The position numbers and the translations under genes were made by a program. Below the pieces are notes generated by a model, which was not told where the DNA came from, ran no database searches, and worked only from the letters and a program-made list of their open reading frames with translations. 64,000 nucleotides of DNA, taken from assembly GCA_018828145.1 (NCBI GenBank), contig JAHJWO010000046.1, positions 124,001 through 188,000 of the forward strand. Reading direction: 5' to 3'. How positions within the stretch are numbered: the stretch's first letter is position 1; every line of letters starts with the position of its first letter. Source of the DNA: Alphaproteobacteria bacterium. GTDB taxonomy: Bacteria; Pseudomonadota; Alphaproteobacteria; Rhizobiales; Devosiaceae. This document shows positions 17,465 to 26,646 of this stretch, piece by piece.

Positions 17465-18622
17465 GTGGCTGGCAGCTTCGAACTTGTCGGGCTGGACGAA
17501 ATCAAGGAGGCCTTGGGCGCGAGGTGGCCCGACCTGGCAGCCCGCGCAAGCGATCTGGCCGAACAAGGCATCAGGCGACGGCTTGCCGACCGCGACATCC
17601 TGCAGGTGCTCAGCGAGACGGAGTTCTCGATCTGCTTTGCCAGGCTCGACCGGAAGGCAGCGGTCGAGCGCGCCAAGCAGATATCGCGCGAGATCAAGCA
17701 GGAGATCTTCGCCGAACTTCCCGAATTTTCCTCGAGCGTCACCGTCAAGCAGTATGTCGCCGAAATCGAAATCAAGAACCTTGCCGGCGATACCGGCAGC
17801 CTGGCCGATCGGCTGGTGCTGACCCTGCGCCGCATGCGGCTCGAAGCGGATCGGGCGATTCTGAATTACCGCCGCCTACTGCTCAAGGACTTCCAGGTGC
17901 TCTTTGCCCCGCTGTGGGATCCCGAGCGCGCCATCGTCGACCTCAACCGCTGCGTGCTGGATCTCTCCCTGGGCTGCACCACGCTGTCCCAGTTCCAGGC
18001 CATTGCCGATCCCGACCAGATGGTCGACACGCTCGCTGACATGGACTGCCTCGCCCTGACCCGCACGCTGGAAGTGCTGCACCGCTACGGGAAGGCGAGC
18101 AACGTTGCCGCCATACTTGTCCCGGTGGGCTATCAGACGCTGGCCCGCAGTTCGACCCGGCGTGAGTACCTCAAGCTGCTATCCAGCGTGCCGGATGTCT
18201 ATTCGCCCTTTGTGAAGCTCGAAGTCACGAACGTGCCGGCACGTCCCAATGTTGATCAGCTAAACACTCTTCTGTTTACGGTCAGTGCCATACGTCGCGA
18301 CCTGACGCTGCAGGTCAACGCCAACGCCGGATATCTTTCGGCGCTGGATGCCGCACCGCTTTGGGGCCTGTCATGCAATCTCTCCGCCGGACAATTGCGC
18401 GACCCGACGCAGCGGACCGTGGCGCCGGCATTCATGGAATTTGCCAGAGACAATGGCCTTCGCACCATGGCGCATGGCGCCAATACAATCGGCCTGGCAC
18501 TGGCCGCTGTCGACAGCGGTTTCGATTATGTCAGCGGCACGGCAATCCATCTCTCTCAGGATACGCCCCGCGCGCCCTCGCGCCTGCACCCCCTGACTTT
18601 TCCCAAACGCATCTCGGGATGA
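17465..18622 (+). CDS. Degenerate GGDEF/EAL-like protein, probably frameshifted at its start
   Basis: The 385 residues resemble a decayed pair of cyclic-di-GMP domains. An N-terminal part (DILQVLSETEFSICFARLD) corresponds in layout to GGDEF but lacks that motif. A C-terminal part (VPVGYQTL, FVKLEVTNVPA, NGLRTMAHGANTIGLALAAV, GFDYVSGTAIHL) resembles an EAL barrel without EAL or metal ligands. Catalysis is unlikely; it could be a receptor or scaffold. The GTG at 17465 has no ribosome site and the frame is open upstream to a nine-C run, so the true start is probably the ATG at 17277 with a frameshift. It precedes a receiver-EAL gene on the same strand by 33 bases. Confidence 0.6.
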   Translation: MAGSFELVGLDEIKEALGARWPDLAARASDLAEQGIRRRLADRDILQVLSETEFSICFARLDRKAAVERAKQISREIKQEIFAELPEFSSSVTVKQYVAEIEIKNLAGDTGSLADRLVLTLRRMRLEADRAILNYRRLLLKDFQVLFAPLWDPERAIVDLNRCVLDLSLGCTTLSQFQAIADPDQMVDTLADMDCLALTRTLEVLHRYGKASNVAAILVPVGYQTLARSSTRREYLKLLSSVPDVYSPFVKLEVTNVPARPNVDQLNTLLFTVSAIRRDLTLQVNANAGYLSALDAAPLWGLSCNLSAGQLRDPTQRTVAPAFMEFARDNGLRTMAHGANTIGLALAAVDSGFDYVSGTAIHLSQDTPRAPSRLHPLTFPKRISG

Positions 18623-18655
18623 ATGCCATGAACATTTCGGCGGAGACCGTTGTCC

Positions 18656-19864
18656 ATGATTGACCTGCGCGCCGCACCCCCGGGACGGGATTCTGGTTCC
18701 CCGCTGCGTCTGCTGATCCTCGACGATGACCCGCTGGTTGGGGAGATGGTGCGGATGATGGCAGCGTCCATCGGCGCAGAAAGTGTCTATTGTCGAACCG
18801 CCAGCGAATTTTTCACCCAGGTCTCGGACTGGGCGCCGAGCCACATCCTTCTCGATCTGGTGATGCCCGGCGTTGACGGAGTGGAGGTGATCCAGCGTCT
18901 ATCGGAGCTGGGCTGCCAGGCGACACTGATCATTGTCAGTGGCGTCGACCGTCGGGTGCTGGATGCCGCCCAGCGATCCGCAAGACAGCACCGCCTGCCG
19001 CTGGCGGGCGCCCTGTCCAAGCCGTTCAGCCGCAGCGCGCTGGCCACCCTGCTGGAAACCGGCGACTCGGCCCCGAAGCCGCAACTGGTTGCCGCCTCGC
19101 CAAAATCGAATCCATCCGGCGATGAACTGGCGCACGCCCTGTCGGTGGGTGAAATCGGCCCGGTGTTTCAGCCCAAGGTCAGATGCAGCGACGGCAGCCT
19201 GATCGGCTACGAGGCGCTGGCGCGCTGGACGCGCGAAGAGACACACATCTGCGGGCCGGATGTGTTCGTTCCGCTGGCGGAGCGGACGGGACAGGCGGCC
19301 AGGCTCACGGAGATCATTGCGGATCGTTCGCTTGCCTGGCTCGGGACCAATTTTGCCACACTGCCGCATACGGTGGCGATCAACATCCCGGCGCAATGCC
19401 TGCGGGACGATCAGACCGTGCGGATGGTTGCCGACGCCTGTTCGCGTTACGATATCGCGCCGGAGCGGGTGGTGCTGGAGGTAACCGAAAGTGGCGCCAT
19501 CGACCCCGATTCCGGCGCGCTGGACGTTCTGACCCGGGCGCGACTCTTGGGCATGAAGCTCTCAATTGACGATTTTGGCGTCGGCTATTCGTCATTGGTG
19601 CAACTGGCCCGGATGCCGTTTTCGGAAATCAAGATCGACCGCAGTTTCGTGGCCGAGCTGTGCCATTCCTGCGAAGCGCAGGCCATTATCGCCGCCATCA
19701 TCGGCATGAGTGACGGGCTCGGCATGACCACGGTCGCCGAAGGGGTGGAGGATCTTGAGACCTATATGCGGCTCCGGGACATGGGGTGCCATGCCGCTCA
19801 GGGATACTTCATCGGCCGTCCCATGGCATCGGCTCGCGCGGTTGCCTGGTCCGACATAACGTGA
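18656..19864 (+). CDS. Response regulator with EAL domain, cyclic-di-GMP phosphodiesterase
   Basis: A 402-residue protein with an N-terminal receiver (acidic cluster LDDDP around 23-26, phospho-acceptor Asp67 in LLDLVMPG, Lys122 in LSKPF) and a C-terminal EAL domain. The EAL motif is in GYEALARW (186-188); NIPAQCL, EVTES, DDFGVGYSS and KIDRSFV supply the remaining catalytic and metal-binding residues. It should hydrolyse cyclic di-GMP under control of phosphorylation. ATG at 18656 has GGAG ten bases upstream; a TTG at 18650 is the other option. The hybrid kinase gene directly downstream is a natural partner. Confidence 0.9.
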   Translation: MIDLRAAPPGRDSGSPLRLLILDDDPLVGEMVRMMAASIGAESVYCRTASEFFTQVSDWAPSHILLDLVMPGVDGVEVIQRLSELGCQATLIIVSGVDRRVLDAAQRSARQHRLPLAGALSKPFSRSALATLLETGDSAPKPQLVAASPKSNPSGDELAHALSVGEIGPVFQPKVRCSDGSLIGYEALARWTREETHICGPDVFVPLAERTGQAARLTEIIADRSLAWLGTNFATLPHTVAINIPAQCLRDDQTVRMVADACSRYDIAPERVVLEVTESGAIDPDSGALDVLTRARLLGMKLSIDDFGVGYSSLVQLARMPFSEIKIDRSFVAELCHSCEAQAIIAAIIGMSDGLGMTTVAEGVEDLETYMRLRDMGCHAAQGYFIGRPMASARAVAWSDIT

Positions 19865-19946
19865 AGCATCGGACAGGGTGGGCATGTCGCGACCAGCCGA
19901 GGCGGCTGGATCCCACTCTGCCGGGCTCGCAAAAGGAAAACCCACG

Positions 19947-22289
19947 ATGGCATCCTCCGATCCATTCCAGTCCTTGCTCGGCCTGAATCCGAACCCAGGC
20001 AACGGGGACTTTGGCGGCGATGCCTCAACGCCGCTCGAGCCAGCGGAGACCGACCACCTGCGGCGCATGGCCGGCCGCATGGCGCGCCTGGGCGGCTGGC
20101 GCCTCGATCTCCGGCCGACCCGGTTGACCTGGAGCCCGGAAACAACCGAAATCCACGAAGAGGCCCCCGATGTCTCGCCCAATGTCGAGCAGGGATTGAG
20201 CTACTATGCGCCCGAGCACCAGCTGAGGATCCGCACGGCAGTCGCCGACTGTGTCGAAAATGGCCGATCCTTCGACGAGGTGCTGCAACTGGTCACCGCC
20301 CGAGGGAACCGCATCTGGGTCCGCTCGATCGGCGAGGCCGTCCGCGACGACGCCGGAAGCATCGTGGCCCTAGAGGGGGCATTCCAGGACATCTCCCACC
20401 TCGTCGCGATGCGCGATGAAGCCAATACGCTCTCCCGTCGCCTGCGGCAGACACTGGAGAGCATCAGCGATGCCTTCTTCCTGCTGGACAAGGAGTGGCG
20501 GTTCTCCTTCCTCAACGGCTAGGCCGAAAGACTCCTGGGGCGCCAGCGGGACGAGCTCGAGGGGCGGACGATCTGGACCGAGTTTCCCCAGGCGATGGGC
20601 AGCAGCTTCGAGACCAGCTATCGGGAGGCTGTCCGGGATGGCCATGCCGTGCGGTTCCAGGAGTATTTTCCACCGCTCCAAGCCTGGTTCGACGTCGATG
20701 CCTATCCCACACCGGAGGGGCTGGCGGTCTATTTCCGCGACATATCCCGCCGCAAGCGGTCCCAGGAAGAGGTCCGGATCAGCAACGAGCGGTTTCTGCT
20801 GGTCGCGCAGGCCACCAATGATGTGATCTGGGACTGGGACCTGGTCGACAGTTCCCTCTGGTGGAACGAAAACTTCAAGACCCTTTTCGGCTACGACGCC
20901 GCGGACGTGGAACCGGGCCCTGAAGCGTGGATAAACCGCATCCATCCGGAAGACGCCGACCGGGTCATTGACAGCATCCATGCAGTCATTGACGGCAACG
21001 AGAAGTCCTGGGTCAGCGAATACCGCTTCCTGCACCATGACGGGCATGCCCTCACGATCATTGATCGCGGCTCAGTAATACGCGACGAGAGTGGCAGGGC
21101 TATCCGGATGGTTGGCAGCATGCTGGATGTCTCCCCGCAGCGTGAGCTTGAGGGGCGGTTGCGGCAGGCGCAGAAGCTGGAGGCGATGGGCCAGCTCACC
21201 GGTGGAATCGCGCATGATTTCAATAACCTCCTGACGGTGATCCTGGGTAGTACCGAGCTGTTATGCGACGAACTGGAGAGCGGCCAGCAGCCGTACCTCC
21301 TTGCCAAAATGATCGCGACCGCCGCGCAGCGGGGGGCGGACCTGACCAGCCGCCTACTGGCCTTCGGTCGAAAACAGCCCCTGCAACCGCGACTACTCGA
21401 CCTGGGCGGCCTCGTCGCCGGCATGGAAGCCATGCTGCATCGAACCCTGGGGGAGCACATCGAAATCCGGGTCATCCGCCCAGCGATTCCCTGGACCGCC
21501 GAGATCGATCCCGCCTTGCTCGAAAGCGCGATCCTCAACCTTGCCATCAACGCCCGTGACGCCATGGGCAAGGGCGGCCGCCTGATCATCGAGACCTCCA
21601 ATGCCACGCTCGATGCCGAGCGGGCCGCGGAGGAGGATATCGCCCCTGGCCAATATGTGGTGCTGACGGTATCCGACACCGGCCAGGGCATCGCTCCCGA
21701 CGTCCTTGCCAAGGTCTTCGAGCCCTTTTTCACCACCAAGGAGGCGGGCAAGGGATCGGGTCTGGGGTTGAGCATGGTCTATGGCTTCGTCAAGCAATCG
21801 GGCGGTCATATCCGCATCCGCTCCGAGCTGGGGCACGGAACCACCGTCAGGCTCTATTTCTCGCGTTCCCTCAAGACCGCCCAGGCTTCGCCGGAGACCA
21901 CGCCTCGGGGGGCGCCCAAGGGCGGGAACGAGCTGATCCTGGTCGTTGAGGACGATTCCCTGGTCCGTGCCAACCTCTCGCGCCAGCTCGAGAGACTGGG
22001 CTATCGCGTGCTGGAGGCCAATGCAGGCGCCCCCGCCCTAGAACTGCTCGCGGCCGACCCCGACGTCACGCTGCTTTTCACGGACATCGTCATGCCCGGA
22101 GCCTTGAACGGCGCGGAGTTCGCGAGAAAGGCACTGGAAATCCGTCCCGGCCTCCGTGTGCTATTTACCTCCGGTTACACGGAAGACGCCATCACCCATG
22201 ACGGGCGCCTCGATCCCGGCGTCGAGCTCCTGAGCAAGCCCTATAGCCGGGAGCAACTGGCGACCACGTTGCGACGGGTCATGTCATGA
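19947..22289 (+). pseudogene. PAS-domain hybrid histidine kinase interrupted by an in-frame amber codon
   Basis: One continuous frame encodes PAS/PAC modules, a HisKA domain (GGIAHDFNNLL), a HATPase (NLAINARDAMGKGG, VSDTGQGI, FEPFFTTKEAGKGSGLGLSMV) and a C-terminal receiver (VVEDDSLVR, phospho-acceptor in FTDIVMPG, LSKPYS). A TAG at 20520-20522 cuts it inside the second PAS core, in WRFSFLNG*AERLLGR. Reading resumes at once in the same frame with no other stop. A fragment restarting at ATG 20595 would keep later PAS, kinase and receiver domains. ATG 19947 is chosen for its AAAGGA site; earlier starts exist at 19878 and 19884. Recent nonsense mutation, read-through or a base error could explain it. 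Confidence 0.8.
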
Positions 22290-22293
22290 TCAG

Positions 22294-22309
22294 GCCCTCT
22301 AGCGAGGGC
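22294..22309 (+). terminator. Hairpin after the hybrid kinase gene
   Basis: GCCCTC and GAGGGC pair perfectly around a four-base loop, five bases past the stop codon at 22289. There is no clear T-run, so termination strength is uncertain. The position before the LacI gene's promoter suits a boundary between the signalling genes and the fructoside locus. Confidence 0.4.
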
Positions 22310-22370
22310 AGCGGGCCCATTCTGTGATCGGCACGACCAGCAACGGAATAACGGGAACAATCCGCAGCCG

Positions 22371-22395
22371 TTGTCTCACGTGATCAATTGCTGTT
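22371..22395. promoter_or_regulatory. Probable operator upstream of the LacI-type gene
   Basis: TTGTCTCACGT at 22371-22381 is identical to the core of the right arm of the big inverted repeat before the binding-protein gene (23508-23518). Here it is embedded in the eight-base palindrome TCACGTGA. It lies about 70 bases upstream of the regulator's ATG, suggesting autoregulation by the same protein. Confidence 0.5.
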
Positions 22396-22453
22396 GTGGG
22401 AATGGCGAGGCCATGTCAGTACCGTCTGAGTGTTGAACGGGATCGAAATCTCC

Positions 22454-23446
22454 ATGCCGGCCACCCAACGCGAGGTCGCTCGTCGCGCCAAGACATCACT
22501 GAAGACGGTGTCACGCGTCATCAACAACGATCCACTGGTGAACGCGGAAACGCGTGCGCGCATCGAAGCCATCATCGCCGAAGTGGGCTACGAGCCCCAC
22601 CAGGCGGCAAGGATGATGCGCTCGCAGAAGAGCAATATCATCGGGTTTCTCGCCGACGGTGTCGCAACCTATCCGTCTTCCATCGATCTTGTGCGTGGCG
22701 CGCAGGATGTTGCCTGGGAGCGCGGCAAGCAGATGATGCTGTTCAACATCGAGCGCGGCAGGCCCAGTTCTGCAATGGCGGACAGCCAACTGGCCGCGTT
22801 CCGGGCCGAGGCGATCATTTACGCGGCAACGTTTCACCAGCAGGTCGACATCGAACCGACCAGCGTGCCGCACATCCTGCTCAACTGTTTCGATGGGGGT
22901 GGGCGCCACCCCTCAATCCTGCCGGACGATTATCAACTGGCTCGGGACATCACGCGCATCATCTTCGAGCGCGGCTATCGCAGACCCGTCTTTCTCAACC
23001 TCAACACCGACATCGTCGCCAGTCACCTGCGCGGGAAAGGCTTTATCGAAGGCGCCGCCGCGGCGGGCCTCGACGCGTCCGCCCGCGTCCATATCGCCGT
23101 GAAGTCCGCCGCCGGCGCGCCCACCGAGTTCGGCACCCGCCGCATCCTGGCCGACCTGTTCTCCGGAGGGGATCGGCCCGATCTTGTGCTCTGCGGGCAG
23201 GACATCATGGCGATGAATGTCTATTTCGAACTGGCCGAGCTGGGGCTCAAGGTGGGCAAGGACGTAGCGGTGGCGAGTTTTGACAATCTCGATCCCATTG
23301 CCGGCCTGTTGCAGCCAGGTCTCTCCACCATGGAACTGCCTTATTACGAGATGGGCAGAGCCGCGATGAACCTGGCAATCGATGGGGCGACGCATAATCA
23401 AGTGCTTCGTCTCAAAGGCAAATTCATCGAGCGAAGCTCCCTCTAG
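22454..23446 (+). CDS. LacI-family transcriptional regulator of the beta-fructoside operon
   Basis: A 330-residue repressor with the LacI helix-turn-helix at the extreme N-terminus (ATQREVARRAKTSLKTVSRV), the hinge region (YEPHQAARMMRSQKSNIIGF) and a type I binding-protein effector domain ending PYYEMGRAAMNLAID. It probably senses a fructo-oligosaccharide or its product and controls the genes that start 111 bases downstream on the same strand. ATG at 22454 places the helix at the usual distance from the N-terminus; a GTG at 22430 would add eight residues. Matching TTGTCTCACGT sites precede this gene and the transporter genes. Confidence 0.9.
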   Translation: MPATQREVARRAKTSLKTVSRVINNDPLVNAETRARIEAIIAEVGYEPHQAARMMRSQKSNIIGFLADGVATYPSSIDLVRGAQDVAWERGKQMMLFNIERGRPSSAMADSQLAAFRAEAIIYAATFHQQVDIEPTSVPHILLNCFDGGGRHPSILPDDYQLARDITRIIFERGYRRPVFLNLNTDIVASHLRGKGFIEGAAAAGLDASARVHIAVKSAAGAPTEFGTRRILADLFSGGDRPDLVLCGQDIMAMNVYFELAELGLKVGKDVAVASFDNLDPIAGLLQPGLSTMELPYYEMGRAAMNLAIDGATHNQVLRLKGKFIERSSL

Positions 23447-23476
23447 CCTCCGATTTTGCACAGCAGCCATGCGCTA

Positions 23477-23522
23477 TTGACAACGTGAGACAATCTGCTC
23501 TAGCAATTGTCTCACGTTGTCA
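23477..23522 (+). promoter_or_regulatory. Promoter overlapped by a 17-base perfect inverted repeat, probable LacI operator pair
   Basis: TGACAACGTGAGACAAT (23478-23494) and its exact complement ATTGTCTCACGTTGTCA (23506-23522) are separated by eleven bases. TTGACA at 23477-23482 is a consensus -35 box inside the left arm. A weak -10 such as TAGCAA follows with 18-base spacing in the loop. A bound repressor would cover the promoter. The structure could also form an RNA hairpin, but it has no T-run and lies before, not after, a transcription unit. Confidence 0.65.
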
Positions 23523-23557
23523 TAAGGCGACAAACTGCAATTGGGAGGAGAAATACC

Positions 23558-24835
23558 ATGAAGCAAACTCTCTATGCCGGGGTGGCCCTGGCCGCATGCC
23601 TGACGTCTTCGCATGCCCTGGCCGGTCAGCTCACGGCCTGGGTAATCGATGGCGAGAGCGAGAAGCCCTACTTCACGCAGCTCGAAGAGACGTTCAACGC
23701 CAAGTATGGCGCGCAGGGAACCACGCTCGATGTCGTGCCGATCCCGAGCTACAATGAGGCCATCCAGGCCGCGACGCTCGCCAACGACCTGCCCGACATC
23801 ATCATGCTCGATGGTCCCAACATGGCCAGCGTCGCCTGGGCCGGCACGATCCAGCCGATCGGCGATTTGATCGATCCTGAAATCGTGGCCGACCTGCTGC
23901 CCGCCATCAAGGACCAGGGGACCTATGGCCCGGCCGGCGAATTCTACTTCGTCAGCCCCTATGATTCCGGCACTATCCTTTGGGGCAACAAGGCACTTCT
24001 CGAGAAGGCCGGCGTCCGTATCCCGACCACCGTCGAGGATGCCTGGACACGCGAGGAGATGCGCGACGCGCTGGAGAAGCTCGCCGCCCTGCCCGAGGTC
24101 GAATGGCCGCTGGACGTCAAGATGAACTACGGCGCCGGCGAGTGGATGACCTACGGCTTCTCGCCGCTGGCCCAGTCCAATGGCGGCGACATCATCGACC
24201 GCACCACCTGGGTGGCCGAAGGCACGATCAATTCGGCGGCTAATGTCGAGACGCTGACGGAGATCCAGACCTGGAACAAGAACGAGTGGATCGTTCCGGC
24301 CAGCGCTGGCGACAACAAGTTCTACGGCGAAAAGACTGCGGCCCTGTCATGGGTCGGCAACTGGATGTGGCCCGCCCATCGCGAAGGGCTCGGTGACGAT
24401 CTCGTGCTGATCCCGCCGCCCAATTTCGGTGCTGCCGGACCTGTCTCGGCTAATGGCGGCTGGGGCTGGGCCGTGCCGACGAGCTCGACCAACCTCGAGG
24501 ACGTCAAGCTGTTCCTCAACTACGCCATGTCGAGCGAGCAGGTCGCCGCCTATGCCGATACGACCGGCTATGTGCCCTCCCGCACCTCGGCCATCCCGCT
24601 CTCGGCCACCTATGGCGAGGGCGGTGAAGGCGAGATTTTCGCCAAGCTCGCCGACTGTTGCGCCGTGGTGCGCCCGGTGCATCCGGCCTATCCGGTGATC
24701 ACCTCGGCCTGGTCGCAGGCCGTCGTCAACATTCTCTCCGGCGATGTCGACGTGAAGGCCGAACTCGATCGCGCGGCACAGACCATCGATCAGGACATTG
24801 CCGACAACGACGGCTACCCGCCCTTCGGCGAGTAA
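23558..24835 (+). CDS. Extracellular sugar-binding protein of the fructoside transporter
   Basis: Periplasmic receptor of 425 residues with a signal peptide (MKQTLYAGVALAACLTSSHALA, cleavage after ALA/LAG near residue 22) and a type-1 extracellular solute-binding domain (DLPDIIMLDGPNMASVAWAG, YDSGTILWGNKALLEKAGVRIP, ALSWVGNWMWPAHRE). The ATG at 23558 follows GGGAGGAG, whereas the longer frame begins inside the operator. First gene of a six-gene operon with two GH32 enzymes, so the ligand is probably sucrose or a fructo-oligosaccharide. Confidence 0.93.
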   Translation: MKQTLYAGVALAACLTSSHALAGQLTAWVIDGESEKPYFTQLEETFNAKYGAQGTTLDVVPIPSYNEAIQAATLANDLPDIIMLDGPNMASVAWAGTIQPIGDLIDPEIVADLLPAIKDQGTYGPAGEFYFVSPYDSGTILWGNKALLEKAGVRIPTTVEDAWTREEMRDALEKLAALPEVEWPLDVKMNYGAGEWMTYGFSPLAQSNGGDIIDRTTWVAEGTINSAANVETLTEIQTWNKNEWIVPASAGDNKFYGEKTAALSWVGNWMWPAHREGLGDDLVLIPPPNFGAAGPVSANGGWGWAVPTSSTNLEDVKLFLNYAMSSEQVAAYADTTGYVPSRTSAIPLSATYGEGGEGEIFAKLADCCAVVRPVHPAYPVITSAWSQAVVNILSGDVDVKAELDRAAQTIDQDIADNDGYPPFGE

Positions 24836-24841
24836 CCCAGC

Positions 24842-24867
24842 GGGACGCGGCGCCATCGCCGCGTCCC
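24842..24867 (+). terminator. Strong intercistronic hairpin after the fructoside binding-protein gene
   Basis: GGGACGCGGCG and CGCCGCGTCCC pair perfectly over eleven bases around a CCAT loop, seven bases past the stop and 37 before the permease start. There is no U-run. It is likely a partial terminator or 3' protective structure favouring binding-protein synthesis over the downstream genes. Confidence 0.6.
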
Positions 24868-24904
24868 ATTCGTCCAGACGCAAAGTCGGACCGGAGGAGC
24901 CCCC

Positions 24905-25792
24905 ATGTCGATCAAGTCCCGCAGCCAGCGCCAGGAACTGGCCATGCTCCTGCCCGCCGTGATCTTTCTCATCGCGCTGATCGTGGTGCCATTCGCGCTC
25001 TCGATCTGGTTCTCCTTCACCGACCAGCGACTGGTGCCCCGTCCGATCCCCACCAAGGTGATCGGCTTCACCAATTACCTCCGCATGTTCGATGATCCGC
25101 TGTTCTGGCAGGCAATCTGGAACACGGTCCTGTTCGCGCTGCTGGTCGTGCCGTTCCAGCTCGCCATATCCCTGGGTGCCGCACTGATCCTCAATGCCGC
25201 AATTCCCTTCCGCAGCGTGTTCCGAGCGATTGCCATCCTGCCGCTACTGCTGCCGATGACCGTTATCGTCGCCATCTGGGCGGTACTGTTCCGCATCCCC
25301 AATGGCCCGCTTAATGCGGCCTACCAATGGTTTGCGGGGTCGGGGAACTATGTCGACTGGATCGGCAACCCTTCCACCGCCATGGTTTCGATCGTCGTGC
25401 TCTCGGCCTGGGCCACGTTCCCCTACCAGATGCTGATCTACCTCGCGGGCCTCCAGGACATTCCCCAGGACCTCTATGAGGCCGCCAAACTGGACGGCGC
25501 CAAGAGCTGGCAGCGGTTCCGCTATGTCACCTGGCCCGGGCTGCGCAACGTCAACATCTTCCTGCTCATCATCACCACCATCGGGGCGCTCAAGCTGTTC
25601 ACCCAGGTCAATATCCTGACCAAGGGCGGACCCAACGGGGCGACGACGACCATCATCCAGTACCTGTTCCAACAGGGCTACGCGACCCAGAAGGTCGGCT
25701 ATGCCTCGGCCGTGGCGGTGTTCTTCTTCCTGGCCGTCACCGCCATCGCCCTGCTGCAGCGCAGGTTCCTCAAGAACGAGGGAGAGGCGTGA
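24905..25792 (+). CDS. Sugar ABC transporter permease (MalF type)
   Basis: Inner-membrane channel subunit of the fructoside importer. 295 residues, about six membrane spans, with EAA loop YEAAKLDGAKSWQRFRYVTWPGL and the family end ATQKVGYASAVAVFFF. The ATG follows GGAGGAG. Its TGA shares a base with the ATG of the next permease, indicating coupled translation. Confidence 0.94.
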   Translation: MSIKSRSQRQELAMLLPAVIFLIALIVVPFALSIWFSFTDQRLVPRPIPTKVIGFTNYLRMFDDPLFWQAIWNTVLFALLVVPFQLAISLGAALILNAAIPFRSVFRAIAILPLLLPMTVIVAIWAVLFRIPNGPLNAAYQWFAGSGNYVDWIGNPSTAMVSIVVLSAWATFPYQMLIYLAGLQDIPQDLYEAAKLDGAKSWQRFRYVTWPGLRNVNIFLLIITTIGALKLFTQVNILTKGGPNGATTTIIQYLFQQGYATQKVGYASAVAVFFFLAVTAIALLQRRFLKNEGEA

Positions 25793-26640
25793 TGACCACG
25801 TTACGCATTCCGCGCGGCGCCGTGCTGCCGCTGCTCTTTGCCGGCATTCTGGCTCTGGGCGTGCTTCTGCCGCTGCTGATGATGGTGACCATCAGCCTCA
25901 ATCCCAACGAGCAGGACATCATGGTGTCCATGGGCTCGATCCGCTCCTTCATTCCCCAGGTCTTCTCGCTTGAGAACTATGTGCAGGTGTGGACCGATCC
26001 CGTGCATCCGTTTCCCCGCTATCTGTGGAACACGCTGCTGATCACCGGATCAACGCTGTTGCTGTCGATCCTCTTCAATTCCATGGCGGCATTCGTTCTG
26101 GCGCAGGGCACGCTCAAGGTGCGCAAGCTGGTCATGATCCTGATCCTGGCGACCCTCGCCGTCCCCGGCGAAAGCTTGGTGCTGCCGCAGCTCATGCTGG
26201 CGAGCTGGGCAGGACTGATCGACAGCTATCAGGTGCAGATCATTCCCGGCGTCGCCAACGCCATGTCCATATTCCTCTTCTACCAATTCTTCTCGCGCCT
26301 GCCCAAGGAGCTGATCGAGGCGGCGCGGATCGACGGTTTTTCGTTCTTCCAGATCTACCGCTACGTCGCCATGCCGCTATCCAAGCCGGTGATCTCGGCG
26401 ATTGCCGTGCTGCAGTTCCTCGAAATCTGGAATGCTTATCTCTGGCCGGTCATGGTCACGCGCGGGCCGGAATACCGGCCGCTCTCGGTGGCGATGTCCG
26501 CCTATTTCGGCACCAACCAGGCTGCCTGGGGCAACATCATGGCCTTCGCGGTTTCGATGGCCATACCCGTCATTCTTTTCTTCCTCATCATGCAGCGCCA
26601 GTTCATCGCTTCGGTGATGAGCTCGGGTGTCAAAGGTTAG
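25792..26640 (+). CDS. Carbohydrate ABC transporter permease (MalG type)
   Basis: Partner channel subunit of 282 residues with about six membrane spans and the EAA loop EAARIDGFSFFQIYRYVAMPLSKP, ending in the short tail ASVMSSGVKG. The start overlaps the stop of the first permease (TGATG) and has GGGAGAGG upstream. It is followed after six bases by the cytoplasmic GH32 gene. Confidence 0.94.
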   Translation: MTTLRIPRGAVLPLLFAGILALGVLLPLLMMVTISLNPNEQDIMVSMGSIRSFIPQVFSLENYVQVWTDPVHPFPRYLWNTLLITGSTLLLSILFNSMAAFVLAQGTLKVRKLVMILILATLAVPGESLVLPQLMLASWAGLIDSYQVQIIPGVANAMSIFLFYQFFSRLPKELIEAARIDGFSFFQIYRYVAMPLSKPVISAIAVLQFLEIWNAYLWPVMVTRGPEYRPLSVAMSAYFGTNQAAWGNIMAFAVSMAIPVILFFLIMQRQFIASVMSSGVKG

Positions 26641-26646
26641 TCCGCC

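Noticed and set aside
23478-23522. Inverted repeat read as a terminator of the LacI gene
   Set aside because: It overlaps a consensus TTGACA, lacks a T-run, and its core sequence recurs upstream of the regulator, which fits an operator better.
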